Counted from the stretch's first letter, positions 1 through 9,221 are shown. The stretch is DNA of 64,000 bases from Brevibacillus ruminantium (GCF_023746555.1 NZ_CP098755.1:2615001-2679000), one strand, 5' to 3'. Numbers and translations are program-made. The notes: generated by a model from the letters alone, not told the origin.

Positions 1-1
1 G

Positions 2-772
2 ATCTATCACGCCTATACCAGACCTCCTGAAGCGGAAGGCGAGGCGACAGGAAGGGCAATCGCCCTGACAGCCTTGGCAGACTCGCAGCTCTATGTTGTC
101 CATGTCTCCTGCGCATCGGCCGTTCAGCGCATCGCAGAGGCCCGGGAAAAAGGCTGGAATATCTACGGCGAGACCTGCCCGCAGTACCTTGCTTTGGACA
201 TCAGCATCATGGACCAGCCGGATTTTGAAGGGGCGAAATACGTCTGGTCTCCGCCGCTGCGGGAAAAATGGAACCAGGAGGTGCTCTGGAGCGCTTTGAA
301 AAATGGCATTTTGCAGACGGTTGGCTCTGATCACTGTCCGTTTAACTTTCAGGGACAAAAAGAGCTGGGACGCGATGACTTTACCAAGATTCCCAACGGT
401 GGACCGCTGATTGAGGATCGACTCGCCATTCTCTATTCAGATGGAGTACGGGAGGGACGGATCAGTCTCAATCAATTTGTAGATGTCACATCGACCAAGA
501 GCGCGAAGCTGTTTGGGCTGTTCCCGAAAAAAGGAACGATCGCAGTTGGCTCCGATGCAGATATCGTAATCTTTAATCCCCAAGTGAAGCGGACGATTTC
601 TGCCCAGACCCATCACATGAACGTGGATTACAATCCCTTTGAAGGAAAAGAAGTCTACGGCGAAGTCATTTCAGTTCTTTCCCGCGGATCTTTTGTTGTG
701 CGCGACAAGCAGTTTGTCGGTCAGGCAGGGAACGGTAATTACCTCAAGCGGTCTACTTTTGCACAGCCATAA
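2..772 (+). CDS. hydA: Dihydropyrimidinase / D-hydantoinase, C-terminal 256 residues (5' end outside window)
   Basis: The frame is open from the first bases, so the gene starts upstream. The product is a cyclic-amidohydrolase that opens dihydropyrimidines, hydantoins or similar rings. Visible family motifs are RPPEAEGEATGRAI, VVHVSC (its His is a metal ligand in the family), GETCPQYL and GSDHCPF (its Asp is the catalytic metal ligand), followed by the usual C-terminal beta domain (VGSDADIVIFNP). It lies 23 bp before a ureidopropionase-like nitrilase, which would act on its carbamoyl product, so the two probably form one operon. Whether the natural substrate is dihydrouracil, allantoin-like or hydantoin cannot be told from sequence. 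Confidence 0.9.
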   Translation: MYHAYTRPPEAEGEATGRAIALTALADSQLYVVHVSCASAVQRIAEAREKGWNIYGETCPQYLALDISIMDQPDFEGAKYVWSPPLREKWNQEVLWSALKNGILQTVGSDHCPFNFQGQKELGRDDFTKIPNGGPLIEDRLAILYSDGVREGRISLNQFVDVTSTKSAKLFGLFPKKGTIAVGSDADIVIFNPQVKRTISAQTHHMNVDYNPFEGKEVYGEVISVLSRGSFVVRDKQFVGQAGNGNYLKRSTFAQP

Positions 773-795
773 GTTAGGGAAGGAGGGTATCGAGG

Positions 796-1686
796 ATGGT
801 AAACAAGGTGAGCATCGGCCTGATCCAGGCGAAAAATGATGTACACGGCGATCAGCCGGTTCACGTCCACAAGGAAAAGGCCATTGAAAAACACGTGAAA
901 ATGGTCCGGGAAGCGGCCGAGAAGGGCGCACAAATTATCTGTCTGCAAGAGATTTTTTACGGCCCTTATTTCTGCGCTGAGCAAAATACGAAGTGGTACG
1001 AAGCGGCTGAAGAAATTCCGGGCGGGCCGACTGTCCGGCTGTTTCAGGATTTGGCCAAAGAGCTGGGAACGGTACTGATTGTACCGATCTACGAACGAGT
1101 CGGAATCGGAACCTATTACAACACGGCTGCTGTTATCGACGCTGACGGGAGCTACCTGGGGAAATACCGAAAACAGCATATTCCACATGTGGGTGTCGGT
1201 GAAAACGGCTGCGGCTTCTGGGAAAAATACTATTTCAAACCCGGAAATCTGGGATATCCCGTTTTTGACACGGCCTTTGCCAAAGTCGGCGTCTATATTT
1301 GCTATGATCGTCATTTCCCTGAAGGGGCCAGGCTGCTTGGGCTGAATGGAGCGGAGATCATCTTCAATCCTTCGGCTACCGTGGCGGGACTCTCGGAATA
1401 CCTCTGGAAGCTGGAACAGCCGGCCCATGCCGTGGCCAACGGGTATTACGTGGCGGCGATTAACCGGGTTGGTGTGGAAGCGCCGTGGAATATGGGAGAG
1501 TTTTACGGCCAGTCGTATCTCGTTGACCCGCGTGGTCAATTTACAGCCATCGGAAGCAAGGATCGCGATGAGATCATCATCGGAGAAATGGATAAAAACC
1601 TGATCCATCAAGTGCGGGATACCTGGCAATTTTACCGGGATCGCAGACCGGAGACCTATGAAGACATGGTGAAATTATTGCCTTGA
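796..1686 (+). CDS. Nitrilase-superfamily amidohydrolase, beta-ureidopropionase / N-carbamoyl amidase type
   Basis: 296 residues, the usual length. The Glu-Lys-Cys triad of the superfamily is present: E52 (LQEIFYG), K126 (KYRKQHIP) and C169 (YICYDRHFPEG). The enzyme should hydrolyse an N-carbamoyl amino acid to amino acid, CO2 and ammonia in the cytosol, completing the reductive pyrimidine or hydantoin route begun by the upstream gene. The ATG at 796 is preceded by a strong GGGAAGGAGGG site. N-carbamoyl-beta-alanine and N-carbamoyl-D-amino acid are both plausible substrates; the neighbouring dihydropyrimidinase favours the former. Confidence 0.88.
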   Translation: MVNKVSIGLIQAKNDVHGDQPVHVHKEKAIEKHVKMVREAAEKGAQIICLQEIFYGPYFCAEQNTKWYEAAEEIPGGPTVRLFQDLAKELGTVLIVPIYERVGIGTYYNTAAVIDADGSYLGKYRKQHIPHVGVGENGCGFWEKYYFKPGNLGYPVFDTAFAKVGVYICYDRHFPEGARLLGLNGAEIIFNPSATVAGLSEYLWKLEQPAHAVANGYYVAAINRVGVEAPWNMGEFYGQSYLVDPRGQFTAIGSKDRDEIIIGEMDKNLIHQVRDTWQFYRDRRPETYEDMVKLLP

Positions 1687-1750
1687 CTCTTTGAGAGCTA
1701 ATCAGGCAAATCCAGCAACAGGATCATGTTTTAATTATTTGGAAAAGCAG

Positions 1751-1787
1751 GGTGGCGGAGCATGAACGCCGCCTCTTTTCCCTTTTT
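1751..1787 (+). terminator. Rho-independent terminator after the hydantoinase/nitrilase operon
   Basis: Stem GGTGGCG (1751-1757) pairs with CGCCGCC (1767-1773) and is followed by a pyrimidine/T-rich run. It lies 65 bp past the nitrilase stop. Confidence 0.6.
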
Positions 1788-1835
1788 GGGGGACGCGGCC
1801 GAGTAAAAATCAGATCAGATGGGGGAGGTGCAGGG

Positions 1836-2360
1836 ATGAAAAAAATCGTATACCGGGGTGTCGAGTATCAGGAAGCGCAAAGAGTGATCAAAGCCCAGCG
1901 ATACGAGCGCCATGAACGAAGACAGTTTGTGAACGGTGCGATTGCCAAGGCCGTTTTTGGCTCGGGCGTTTATCTGGTCAGCAATATGAAAATAGCAGCC
2001 CAATACGCTATCTGTCATGCAGAGACGACCTGGGATCAAGCGGCGATTCTGGTTCAGGAGCTGACCGTCGACCAAATGTTTGATCTCGACGAAGAGTATG
2101 GGGAAAACCAACTGCGCTTCGATGCTTTAAAAAGCCGACACTCGGCTGAGGATTTGGCGCTGCTTTCAGAGGGGATGGACCAAAAGGAATGGTTGGATTG
2201 GACTGGAGAAGAGATCCGCAAGTATTTGGAGGATAAGGGTTTTTTAGGTATATCATACAAGATTGCTGAAGAATTGACCTATTACATTTGTTATAGGCCA
2301 GATCAGCAAATCTCAGATATTACACTTTATTCTGTATTTGATTTGGGAGTTTCGTCGTAA
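1836..2360 (+). CDS. Hypothetical protein with ADP-ribosyltransferase-like motifs
   Basis: 174 residues. The ATG at 1836 is chosen because GGGGGAGGTG precedes it; an upstream in-frame GTG at 1752 lies inside the terminator hairpin. No confident family. The pattern resembles small mono-ADP-ribosyltransferase folds: an N-terminal YRGV, then [10 protein letters not shown] followed by AAQYA (residues ~46-62), then LVQELTVDQ, and near the C-terminus [22 protein letters not shown] glycine-rich GxGVYL plus an alpha helix with a Tyr is typical of the NAD-binding loop of that fold. The function is inference only. It stands alone between a terminator and a chemoreceptor gene. Confidence 0.75.
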   Translation: MKKIVYRGVEYQEAQRVIKAQRYERHERRQFVNGAIAKAVFGSGVYLVSNMKIAAQYAICHAETTWDQAAILVQELTVDQMFDLDEEYGENQLRFDALKSRHSAEDLALLSEGMDQKEWLDWTGEEIRKYLEDKGFLGISYKIAEELTYYICYRPDQQISDITLYSVFDLGVSS

Positions 2361-2455
2361 AACTATCGACTTGTTCATCATCCTTTGGTAGAATTAGACA
2401 ATATTCGACTTTATTCATCAACCACATTATGCAACAAAGGAGATGGCCTTGTGAC

Positions 2456-4240
2456 ATGAAATTATTCCGCAAAATAAAACCCAGGAAGGATGTAAAGCTT
2501 CCCAAAAACGAGCTTGTGAAAAAACGGATGAATCTGCTGCGAAACGTGAAGACCCGCACCAAACTGATGTACCTCGTCGTTTTGATGAGTGTCTTTTTGG
2601 CAGGGGTGGGAGCGACCGGCTACATCAACTTGATGAAATCGGATGCTCGCATGACGAATATGTACCATCAGCAGCTGCTCCCGACGAAATGGATTAATGA
2701 GTTGCGTACGGAAACCCGGCAAATTGAAGGTCTTATTTATAAAATGATGCTGGAGACAAGCCCTTCAAAAATGAGAGATTATAAACAACAATACGAGGAA
2801 TTAGTCGTCCAGTCCGACGATTTGCTGCAACTGCTGCAGGAATCCGTTGAGACGGAAAACGAGACTGAAATTCTCGAAACTCTCAGAATGCTTTTGGAGA
2901 AATACCGGAGCGATCAAAAGGTCGTTATTCATTTGATTGATGAGAAAAATCCAAATGAAGCCTTTGCGTTTTTCCGTGCGACAGAGTCAACGCTGAATGG
3001 GATCAACCAAGAGCTTAAATCATGGGCAGATTTTAAATCCAGCCGTGCAGAAGAAATGAATCAAACCAATGCGGATGACGCACGTTTTGTCGAATTGGTG
3101 ATGGCGTCCATCGCAATCCTGGCGATTGTCCTTTCACTGGGACTTGGGTTTATGATCGCACGCATGATCTCCAATCCTTTGCGCGATGTTGCTTCCAGGC
3201 TGGAAGAGCTGGCGTCCGGCAACCTGAAAGTCGAACCGGTTGCTTACACGGGAAGAGACGAAGCGGGTACACTGGGAACTGCTTTCAACCGTCTCGCCTC
3301 CGAGCTGCGTCATTTGATTGAGCAGGTAAAAGTGGCAAGTGAGCAGGTAGCCAGCTCATCCGAGCAGCTTCATGCAAGTGCAGAGCTGACTGCGCAGTCT
3401 ACACAGCAAGCTGCCACCGCCATTGAAGAAATCGCCTCCGGATCTGAGGTACATACACAGCGTACCTCCGAGGGTGTGCGCGTCATGGAAGAAATGGCTT
3501 TGGCCGTACAGCGTATCGCCGAGACTTCCGGCTCCGTTTCGGAATTCTCCGGACAAGCTGCCAAAGAAGCTGAACAAGGAAATGAGCATGTCCAATTAGC
3601 GGTGAATCAGATGAATGCCATTAACGACGCTGTGAGCCGCGCCTCTGAACTGGTTCAATTGCTCGGCGTCAGATCGGATGCCATTGGCGAAATCGTCCAG
3701 GTTATTACCGGTATTGCTTCGCAGACCAATCTGCTCGCGCTCAATGCCGCAATCGAAGCAGCGCGTGCCGGTGAACATGGCCGCGGATTCGCAGTCGTGG
3801 CCGATGAGGTACGCAAATTGGCAGAGCAGTCTGAGGAATCGGCTCGCGAGATCGAGCGCCTGATCCAGGATATCCAAAAGGAAACGGCACAAGTCGTTAG
3901 CGCAATCGATCAAGGTACCCAAGAGGCGGAAGCTGGAAGCACCATCGTCCGTCAAGCCGGTGAGGCATTCCAACGTATCGTGACTTCGTCCCAAACCATC
4001 GCCGACCAGATTCAGGAAGTATCGGCAGCGACAGAAGAAATGTCTGCCAGCATCCAAGAGGTTGTCTCTTCGATGGATGAGATGAATCGACTGGCACAGG
4101 AAGCATCCGATCATACTCAGGGTGTCGCCAGCAACGCGGAAGAACAGCTTGCTGCCATGCAGGAGATTGCTTATTCCAGTGAAAATCTGAACAAGCTTTC
4201 TCACGAGCTGCAGGAATCGATCAGCCGTTTCAAACTGTAA
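2456..4240 (+). CDS. Methyl-accepting chemotaxis protein
   Basis: 594 residues. The ATG at 2456 lies 12 bp after AAAGGAGA; an earlier ATG at 2429 has no site. Order: short basic cytoplasmic tail, TM1 (~38-57), extracellular mostly helical sensor of ~155 residues (four-helix-bundle type), TM2 (~212-236), HAMP (~237-290), then the long signalling coiled coil. The conserved hairpin tip is present ([33 protein letters not shown]). It couples to CheA/CheW in the membrane. Lying between the pyrimidine/hydantoin genes and the NCS1 permease, it may sense a related compound; that is inference from position. Confidence 0.93.
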   Translation: MKLFRKIKPRKDVKLPKNELVKKRMNLLRNVKTRTKLMYLVVLMSVFLAGVGATGYINLMKSDARMTNMYHQQLLPTKWINELRTETRQIEGLIYKMMLETSPSKMRDYKQQYEELVVQSDDLLQLLQESVETENETEILETLRMLLEKYRSDQKVVIHLIDEKNPNEAFAFFRATESTLNGINQELKSWADFKSSRAEEMNQTNADDARFVELVMASIAILAIVLSLGLGFMIARMISNPLRDVASRLEELASGNLKVEPVAYTGRDEAGTLGTAFNRLASELRHLIEQVKVASEQVASSSEQLHASAELTAQSTQQAATAIEEIASGSEVHTQRTSEGVRVMEEMALAVQRIAETSGSVSEFSGQAAKEAEQGNEHVQLAVNQMNAINDAVSRASELVQLLGVRSDAIGEIVQVITGIASQTNLLALNAAIEAARAGEHGRGFAVVADEVRKLAEQSEESAREIERLIQDIQKETAQVVSAIDQGTQEAEAGSTIVRQAGEAFQRIVTSSQTIADQIQEVSAATEEMSASIQEVVSSMDEMNRLAQEASDHTQGVASNAEEQLAAMQEIAYSSENLNKLSHELQESISRFKL

Positions 4241-4260
4241 TCTCCGAACATCAACGAAAA

Positions 4261-4296
4261 AGAGAGGCCCGATAACAGAGCCTCTCTTTTTTTCTT
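4261..4296 (+). terminator. Terminator between convergent MCP and permease genes
   Basis: Stem AGAGAGGC (4261-4268) pairs with GCCTCTCT (4280-4287), followed by a long T run on the plus strand. Confidence 0.85.
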
Positions 4297-4310
4297 TTTC
4301 TTGCAGATGA

Positions 4311-5798
4311 TCAGGATGCTTGGGTATCGACATGAGCGGTAATCTTATTGTATTCTTTCTCGTTCATGACGCTGGAGCTGTTCTTCATGAACCATGTGTA
4401 GAAAATCAGGGAGACGAACAGTCCGACGGTCCACGCGTTATCCCAGATAAATCCAAGTCCTGGAATCAGCCGGCTGATAAATGGTACGGCGATTCCAATA
4501 GCGAGCGCCCAGATTGCATGCCAGTTATAACCGCCTTTATAGGAATAGATGCCATTTGGATGGTACAACTCGGTGAGATGAATGCGCCGCTTTCGCACCA
4601 TCCAGTAGTCTGCGATCGCGATCCCGTCGATCGGGCCGAGCAGGGCAGCATACGTGCCCAACCAGAGGAAAATATAATTTCCGAAATTATCAAGGATATA
4701 CCAAGGCTGCATGACGAGAGCGACTACTCCTGTGATGATGGCGCCGGCTCCAAAGGTCATTCTGCGCGGGGCGAGGTTTTCGATGGCTCGAGCAGGGGCG
4801 ACGACGTTTGCAGCTACATTGGTCGTCAATGTGGCCAGAATAATTCCAATGGTACCAAGGAAAATGGCAAAGGGGGAGAACTTCGCCAGGACGGCTGCGG
4901 GGTCCCAGAGCGCTTCCCCGTAGATGACGACGGTGGCAGATGCCACTGCAACCCCGATAAATGAGAATCCTCCCATGGTGGTCGGCAATGATGTCGATTG
5001 GCCGATAATCTGTGCCCTCTGGCTTTTTGCATAGCGACAAAAATCAGGAATGTTAAGCGCCATGGTAGCCCAGAAGGCGATGGCGCCGGTCAAGGAGGGA
5101 AAGAAGACCACGAGAAATTCTCCGGCCGTGTTAAATTTTGAAGGGGCAGAAAGCATCGGACCCCATCCGCCCGCCTTCGTCAAGGCCCAGACGAGCAAAG
5201 CAAGCGACATGACAATCAGTGTTGGGGCAGCCCAGAACTCCATTTTTCGAATGGTTTCAGGACCCCTGTAAGCAATCCAGACATTGAGTGCCCAGAACCC
5301 GATGAATGCGATCCAGGTATGTCCAGTGACGTTTCCCCAGCTGCTCATGGACATCAGTAAGGTGTCAATCGCTGTGCCGCCAAACCAACAGTTGATGCCA
5401 AACCAGCCTGCACCCACCAAGCCGCGTGCAACGGCCGGGATGTGGGCTCCCTTTGAGCCAAACCAGAGGCGGGCATAGACCGGGTAAGGAATACCGAATT
5501 TGGTGCCAGCATGGGAATTAAGAAGAATCGGAATAAGGACAATACAGTTCCCCAGGATAATGGTAATGATGGCTTGCCACCAGTTCATGCCAAGTGCAAT
5601 CAATCCGGCGGCAAGCGAGTACGCAGGCAAGCAGATGGACATCCCGATCCAGAGACTGGCAAAGTTGTACGATGTCCAACTGTGTTCCTCCATCGTAGTT
5701 GGTCGCAGCCCTTCGTTAAACAGAGGGCTGTCTTTGATCAGGTTTTCACCTTCTTTCGTGAGTGTGACGATGCCGCCGGAATCTACTTGGGTTTTCAT
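4311..5798 (-). CDS. NCS1-family nucleobase/allantoin/hydantoin permease
   Basis: 495 residues with about 12 hydrophobic segments. The ATG at 5798 follows AAAGGAGGGA; a longer upstream frame has no site. Family features include the N-terminal PTTMEEHSWTSYNFASLW, SLWIGMSICLPAYSL (TM1), the substrate-site helix GAGWFGINCWFGGTAID (aligning with the Trp-containing TM3 of Mhp1) and NIPDFCRYAKS. It is a sodium- or proton-coupled importer of a purine/pyrimidine ring, allantoin or 5-substituted hydantoin. The adjacent ring-opening genes point to a hydantoin or dihydropyrimidine substrate; this is inferred. Confidence 0.92.
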   Translation of the reverse strand: MKTQVDSGGIVTLTKEGENLIKDSPLFNEGLRPTTMEEHSWTSYNFASLWIGMSICLPAYSLAAGLIALGMNWWQAIITIILGNCIVLIPILLNSHAGTKFGIPYPVYARLWFGSKGAHIPAVARGLVGAGWFGINCWFGGTAIDTLLMSMSSWGNVTGHTWIAFIGFWALNVWIAYRGPETIRKMEFWAAPTLIVMSLALLVWALTKAGGWGPMLSAPSKFNTAGEFLVVFFPSLTGAIAFWATMALNIPDFCRYAKSQRAQIIGQSTSLPTTMGGFSFIGVAVASATVVIYGEALWDPAAVLAKFSPFAIFLGTIGIILATLTTNVAANVVAPARAIENLAPRRMTFGAGAIITGVVALVMQPWYILDNFGNYIFLWLGTYAALLGPIDGIAIADYWMVRKRRIHLTELYHPNGIYSYKGGYNWHAIWALAIGIAVPFISRLIPGLGFIWDNAWTVGLFVSLIFYTWFMKNSSSVMNEKEYNKITAHVDTQAS

Positions 5799-5917
5799 GG
5801 TATATCCCTCCTTTGTGGTGACACAGGTACCCGACCAACTGATCATTTTCGGTCACAGGATGCTACATTATATTGGGTGGTCCAACATCAAATTACAGAA
5901 TTTTCGAATAATGAAAA

Positions 5918-5952
5918 AGAAAAAAAGTGCTCGAAACTTCTCCGAGCACTTT
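5918..5952 (-). terminator. Terminator of the UbiD-type decarboxylase gene
   Basis: Inverted repeat AAGTGCTCG (5925-5933) / CGAGCACTT (5943-5951), with the T run on the minus strand, just past the stop at 5980. Confidence 0.85.
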
Positions 5953-5979
5953 GACATTTCTCACACGGTTCTTTTGTTC

Positions 5980-7740
5980 TTATTTGGGAAAGTATTCTTT
6001 CCACCGTTGATCGACAAGCTGTACGATCTCAGGCAATGGTTCCACCTCATCGGGGTAGAACGGCTTCATCCGGGCATCGATCACCAATGGGCCCTCGTAG
6101 CGGATTTTATTGCGAACGATTGTCGATTTTGCGTACAGGTCATGGGCCGGATCAAAACGGGTGAAGACCGTCCATAAAAACAGGCTCTGCTTGTTCGCAA
6201 TCGACGCATCATCGACAATACAAATCATCGGCCATTCTTTCAAATTCTCATTGACATACGCGAGAATTTCCTCGCCAAACGCTGGACGTTCTTCAAAGGT
6301 AGGCCCTGAGATGACGAGACAGCCTTTGCTGAAGGCTTCGATTTTTGCGATACCGGGAATTCCTTCTCCGCGATACTCGGCTGGTAATTCGCGCACAGGA
6401 TCGCCGATTCCCAGCATGATCCCTTTGGAGCCATGGTTAAATTTCCGTCCGGTGTAATCAAGGGTATCGCCAGAGGTGTCATTTACAATCAGGAGATCGC
6501 GCTCCGGTTGGAAGCGGGCGAGAATGATCTCCAAAAATTCCTTGAAATTCGAAAGATTGCATGGGACGTCTGTTACCATCAAGAATTTGGTCAGAGTCAA
6601 TTGCCCTTCTCCCATAATCCGGAAAGCGTGGGCCATTGCTTCTTTGTAATAGCTCTCCCGCACAATTGCACCCGCAAGTGCGTGAAAACCGGTTTCGCCA
6701 TACGTCCACAGCTCACGCAGTCCAGGCATCACAACAGGAAAGAGGGGAGAGAGCAAGCGCTGCAAATATTCGCCAATGTGGAAATCCTCCTGCACCGGCT
6801 TTCCAACAATGGTCGCCGGGTAAATGGCATCTTTGCGTCGCCACATTTGCTTTACCTGGAAAATAGGGAAATCATGTACCAAGGAATAATAGCCAAAATG
6901 ATCACCAAAAGGACCTTCCGGACGACGGATATGAGGGGGCACCTCACCGGCATAAACAAACTCAGCTTCTGCCACGATCTTATGCGGATGGTTGGGAACT
7001 TCGGTCATATTCAGCTTTTCCCCCATTAACAGGGAAGCGAACACCAACTCCGGCACCATTTCGGGCAAGGGGGCTATTGCCGAGACGATTAATGCCGGCG
7101 GACCGCCGATCGTCAGTGTGACGGGCAGGGATTGATTCCGTTTTTCCGCTTCATGATAATGGAAGCCGCCGCCCTTGTGAATCTGCCAGTGCATGCCAGT
7201 TGTGTTCTTGTCATAAATCTGGATGCGATACATCCCCAGGTTGTGGTCTTTGGTATCCGGATGTTCCGTATAGACGAGCGGCAATGTGACAAATGGACCG
7301 CCGTCCTCATGCCAAGTGGTCAGTGCGGGCAACTCAGTCATATCTACAGAGGTGGTTCCGATCTGAGTTACAGGAGCTTGCGAAGCAGAAACCGTTCTAG
7401 TGCCGGTCCGCATGACAGCGGAAAGAGGCGAACGAAGCTCCCAAAGACCTTTCAATTTCGGTGGCAATAGCTTGTCCATTCCATGGACCAACTCACGGAC
7501 TACGTTTTCCGGTTTCGGTCCAAACGCCATATCTACTCGTTCTACCGTACCAAACAGGTTGGTAACCACGGGAAAGTCTTTTCCTTTTACATTGGTAAAA
7601 AGCAGGGCTGGCCCGCCTTCTTCAATCACTCTGCGGTGAATTTCTGCCAATTCCAGATAGGGATCGACTGGTGCATTGATCTCTATCAATTGACCGCTTT
7701 TGCGCAACTGTTCCATGAAAGAACGCAAATTTGCGTGCAT
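5980..7740 (-). CDS. UbiD-family (prenylated-FMN) decarboxylase
   Basis: 586 residues, longer than E. coli UbiD (~500). It contains the N-terminal fold of the family, GMYRIQIYDKNTTGMHW (R172 is the conserved Arg), LPVTLTIGGPPAL, and the hallmark RRPEGPFGDHFGYYS (~272-286). These enzymes remove or add CO2 on aromatic or alpha,beta-unsaturated acids and need prFMN made by a UbiX protein, which is not in this window. The usual Glu before Gly in the (F/I)V(L/I)EG segment is Ala here (EFVYAG, A264); see findings. Start: ATG at 7740 with GGAGG just upstream. The substrate is unknown; a catabolic role fits the neighbours, and a menaquinone-type role is an alternative. Confidence 0.88.
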   Translation of the reverse strand: MHANLRSFMEQLRKSGQLIEINAPVDPYLELAEIHRRVIEEGGPALLFTNVKGKDFPVVTNLFGTVERVDMAFGPKPENVVRELVHGMDKLLPPKLKGLWELRSPLSAVMRTGTRTVSASQAPVTQIGTTSVDMTELPALTTWHEDGGPFVTLPLVYTEHPDTKDHNLGMYRIQIYDKNTTGMHWQIHKGGGFHYHEAEKRNQSLPVTLTIGGPPALIVSAIAPLPEMVPELVFASLLMGEKLNMTEVPNHPHKIVAEAEFVYAGEVPPHIRRPEGPFGDHFGYYSLVHDFPIFQVKQMWRRKDAIYPATIVGKPVQEDFHIGEYLQRLLSPLFPVVMPGLRELWTYGETGFHALAGAIVRESYYKEAMAHAFRIMGEGQLTLTKFLMVTDVPCNLSNFKEFLEIILARFQPERDLLIVNDTSGDTLDYTGRKFNHGSKGIMLGIGDPVRELPAEYRGEGIPGIAKIEAFSKGCLVISGPTFEERPAFGEEILAYVNENLKEWPMICIVDDASIANKQSLFLWTVFTRFDPAHDLYAKSTIVRNKIRYEGPLVIDARMKPFYPDEVEPLPEIVQLVDQRWKEYFPK

Positions 7741-7843
7741 GTTTCAATAACCTCCACATCGCCATCAATTCCCTTCTACTGTACACGAACAAGCCTGATG
7801 ATTCTAGCCTTTTTCCCGGAATTAACGGAATTGACGAAAGCTC

Positions 7844-7872
7844 TTGACAGAAAGAGGTTTCCGCACTATCCT
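7844..7872 (+). promoter_or_regulatory. Sigma-A-type promoter for the acetyltransferase gene
   Basis: TTGACA (7844-7849), 17-bp spacer, TATCCT (7867-7872), about 65 bp before the start at 7938. Confidence 0.6.
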
Positions 7873-7888
7873 TGGAAAAATTTCGATA

Positions 7889-7922
7889 AACTGTTCTGTT
7901 TGCGTGGAAAGGCAGAACAGTT
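7889..7922 (+). promoter_or_regulatory. Inverted repeat in the leader, next to the ribosome site
   Basis: A perfect 10-bp inverted repeat, AACTGTTCTG / CAGAACAGTT, ends one base before the AAAGGAG site of the gene at 7938. It could be an operator or a leader hairpin limiting translation; the sequence does not decide. Confidence 0.5.
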
Positions 7923-7937
7923 GAAAGGAGAACTGTC

Positions 7938-8528
7938 ATGCTTACGATTCATCCTGTGACACTGGAAGGAAATCTTGTCCGTCTCGAACCTTTGGATCAG
8001 AGACATCAGGTGGGACTGTGGGAGGCCGGCAAGTATGAGGAGATCTGGACGTATATGTCGATCGTGATGCGTCAGCCCGAGGATGCCCGATCTTTTGTCC
8101 ATACTGCTTTGGAGGCACAGGCAGCTGGGACCGATTTGCCTTTTGCCATCGTCAGCCAGAGGGACGGGAGCGTGATCGGAAGTACGCGTTTTATGAATAT
8201 ATCCAGGCGTGACCGCGGATTGGAGATTGGATTTACCTGGCTGACCCCCTCGGTCTGGAAGACAAAGATCAATACAGAGTGCAAATGGCTGTTGCTGCGT
8301 CATTGTTTTGAAGAGCTGGGATGTATCCGTGTCCAGTTGAAAACAGATTCCCGCAACCTGAATTCACAACGGGCGATTCAAAGAATCGGGGGAATTCATG
8401 AAGGTGTCCTGCGCAACCATATGATCGTTCGTGACGGTTATATTCGGGATACGGTCTTTTTCAGCATATTGGACCGGGAATGGCCGCAGGTAGATGAAAA
8501 ACTGCAATTGTTGCTGTTTGGTGAATAA
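7938..8528 (+). CDS. GNAT-family N-acetyltransferase (RimJ/RimL-like)
   Basis: 196 residues; ATG at 7938 after AAAGGAG. The RimL-type layout is visible: LVRLEPLDQRHQVGLWEAG at the N-terminus, SVIGSTRFMNI, LEIGFTWLTPSVWKTKINTE (the acetyl-CoA segment, with the usual G-rich turn replaced by KTKINTE), and NLNSQRAIQRIGGIHEGVLR. It is probably cytosolic and acetylates a small amine or a protein N-terminus; the substrate is unknown. It has its own promoter and a leader inverted repeat. Confidence 0.85.
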   Translation: MLTIHPVTLEGNLVRLEPLDQRHQVGLWEAGKYEEIWTYMSIVMRQPEDARSFVHTALEAQAAGTDLPFAIVSQRDGSVIGSTRFMNISRRDRGLEIGFTWLTPSVWKTKINTECKWLLLRHCFEELGCIRVQLKTDSRNLNSQRAIQRIGGIHEGVLRNHMIVRDGYIRDTVFFSILDREWPQVDEKLQLLLFGE

Positions 8529-8609
8529 GCTTCGAAATGGATTGTGAATGCCCGATCCTCATGTATACAATGAGCATGTCAGCTTATTTGAAGAGATGAG
8601 GATTGTCTG

Positions 8610-9014
8610 ATGAAACGATGGATAAGCGCTCCAGCCGGTTATGTGCTTCTCGCTGGAGATCTGGTTGCCTTCTGGTTATTTACTTATTATGGAAAATTGG
8701 CGCATGGACTGTCAACGAACCTTTCCGGCATGCTGGAAACGCTCGGCCCCTTTCTTTTCGCCTGGATATTGGTTGCCCTATTTCTCCATCCTTATCAACG
8801 GCAGTCGTGGGAGAGAGCAGGCAAACAATTATGGTTCGCGCTTCTGATGTGGACGATTGCTGCACCGATAGGGTTGCTGCTGCGTTTTCTTTGGACGGGC
8901 GTACCGCCTACCTGGCTTTTTACCGCTGTCGCTTACTTTATTATGCTTGCGTTTTTGCTGGGTTGGCGTATTCCCTTTGCCATCGCGTACGCATGGATTC
9001 GACGGCGGTCTTGA
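8610..9014 (+). CDS. DUF3054 family membrane protein
   Basis: 134 residues with four hydrophobic helices (~10-28, 44-62, 74-92, 106-126). The DUF3054 features are recognisable: GDLVAFWLFTYYGKLAHG followed by TLGPFLFAWILVALF. Function unknown. The ATG at 8610 follows GATGAGG. A separate small gene follows 90 bp later. Confidence 0.8.
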   Translation: MKRWISAPAGYVLLAGDLVAFWLFTYYGKLAHGLSTNLSGMLETLGPFLFAWILVALFLHPYQRQSWERAGKQLWFALLMWTIAAPIGLLLRFLWTGVPPTWLFTAVAYFIMLAFLLGWRIPFAIAYAWIRRRS

Positions 9015-9104
9015 ACAGCGTTCCTTTGTCTGACGACTCTGCTGATAAAAGCAGGGAGGACTGGAGACGATACCAGTTGAAGTCGGGCGAAGGGAGGTGG
9101 GCGT

Positions 9105-9221
9105 ATGGGAAAAAATAATAACAGCAAGGATCTTGGGAAAAATCGCGGAAAGACGCTGAATGAAAACGATAAAAACACGAATCTTCGCCAGTCCAACCAT
9201 AACGACCGCAACAAACAGTAA
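9105..9221 (+). CDS. Small hydrophilic protein, possibly a minor acid-soluble spore protein
   Basis: 38 residues starting MGKNNNSKDLGKNRGK, extremely rich in Asn and Lys with no hydrophobic stretch. A strong AGGGAGGTGG lies just before the ATG at 9105, and a perfect terminator follows the stop. Size and composition resemble the SspP/SspN class of minor small acid-soluble spore proteins, but the match is by character only. Confidence 0.6.
   Translation: MGKNNNSKDLGKNRGKTLNENDKNTNLRQSNHNDRNKQ

Noticed and set aside
739-1629. Long open frame antisense to the nitrilase gene
   Set aside because: Shadow of a high-GC gene; the plus-strand frame has the catalytic triad and a ribosome site.
3596-4333. 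245-codon frame antisense to the chemoreceptor
   Set aside because: Cysteine/arginine-rich shadow of the coiled-coil region.
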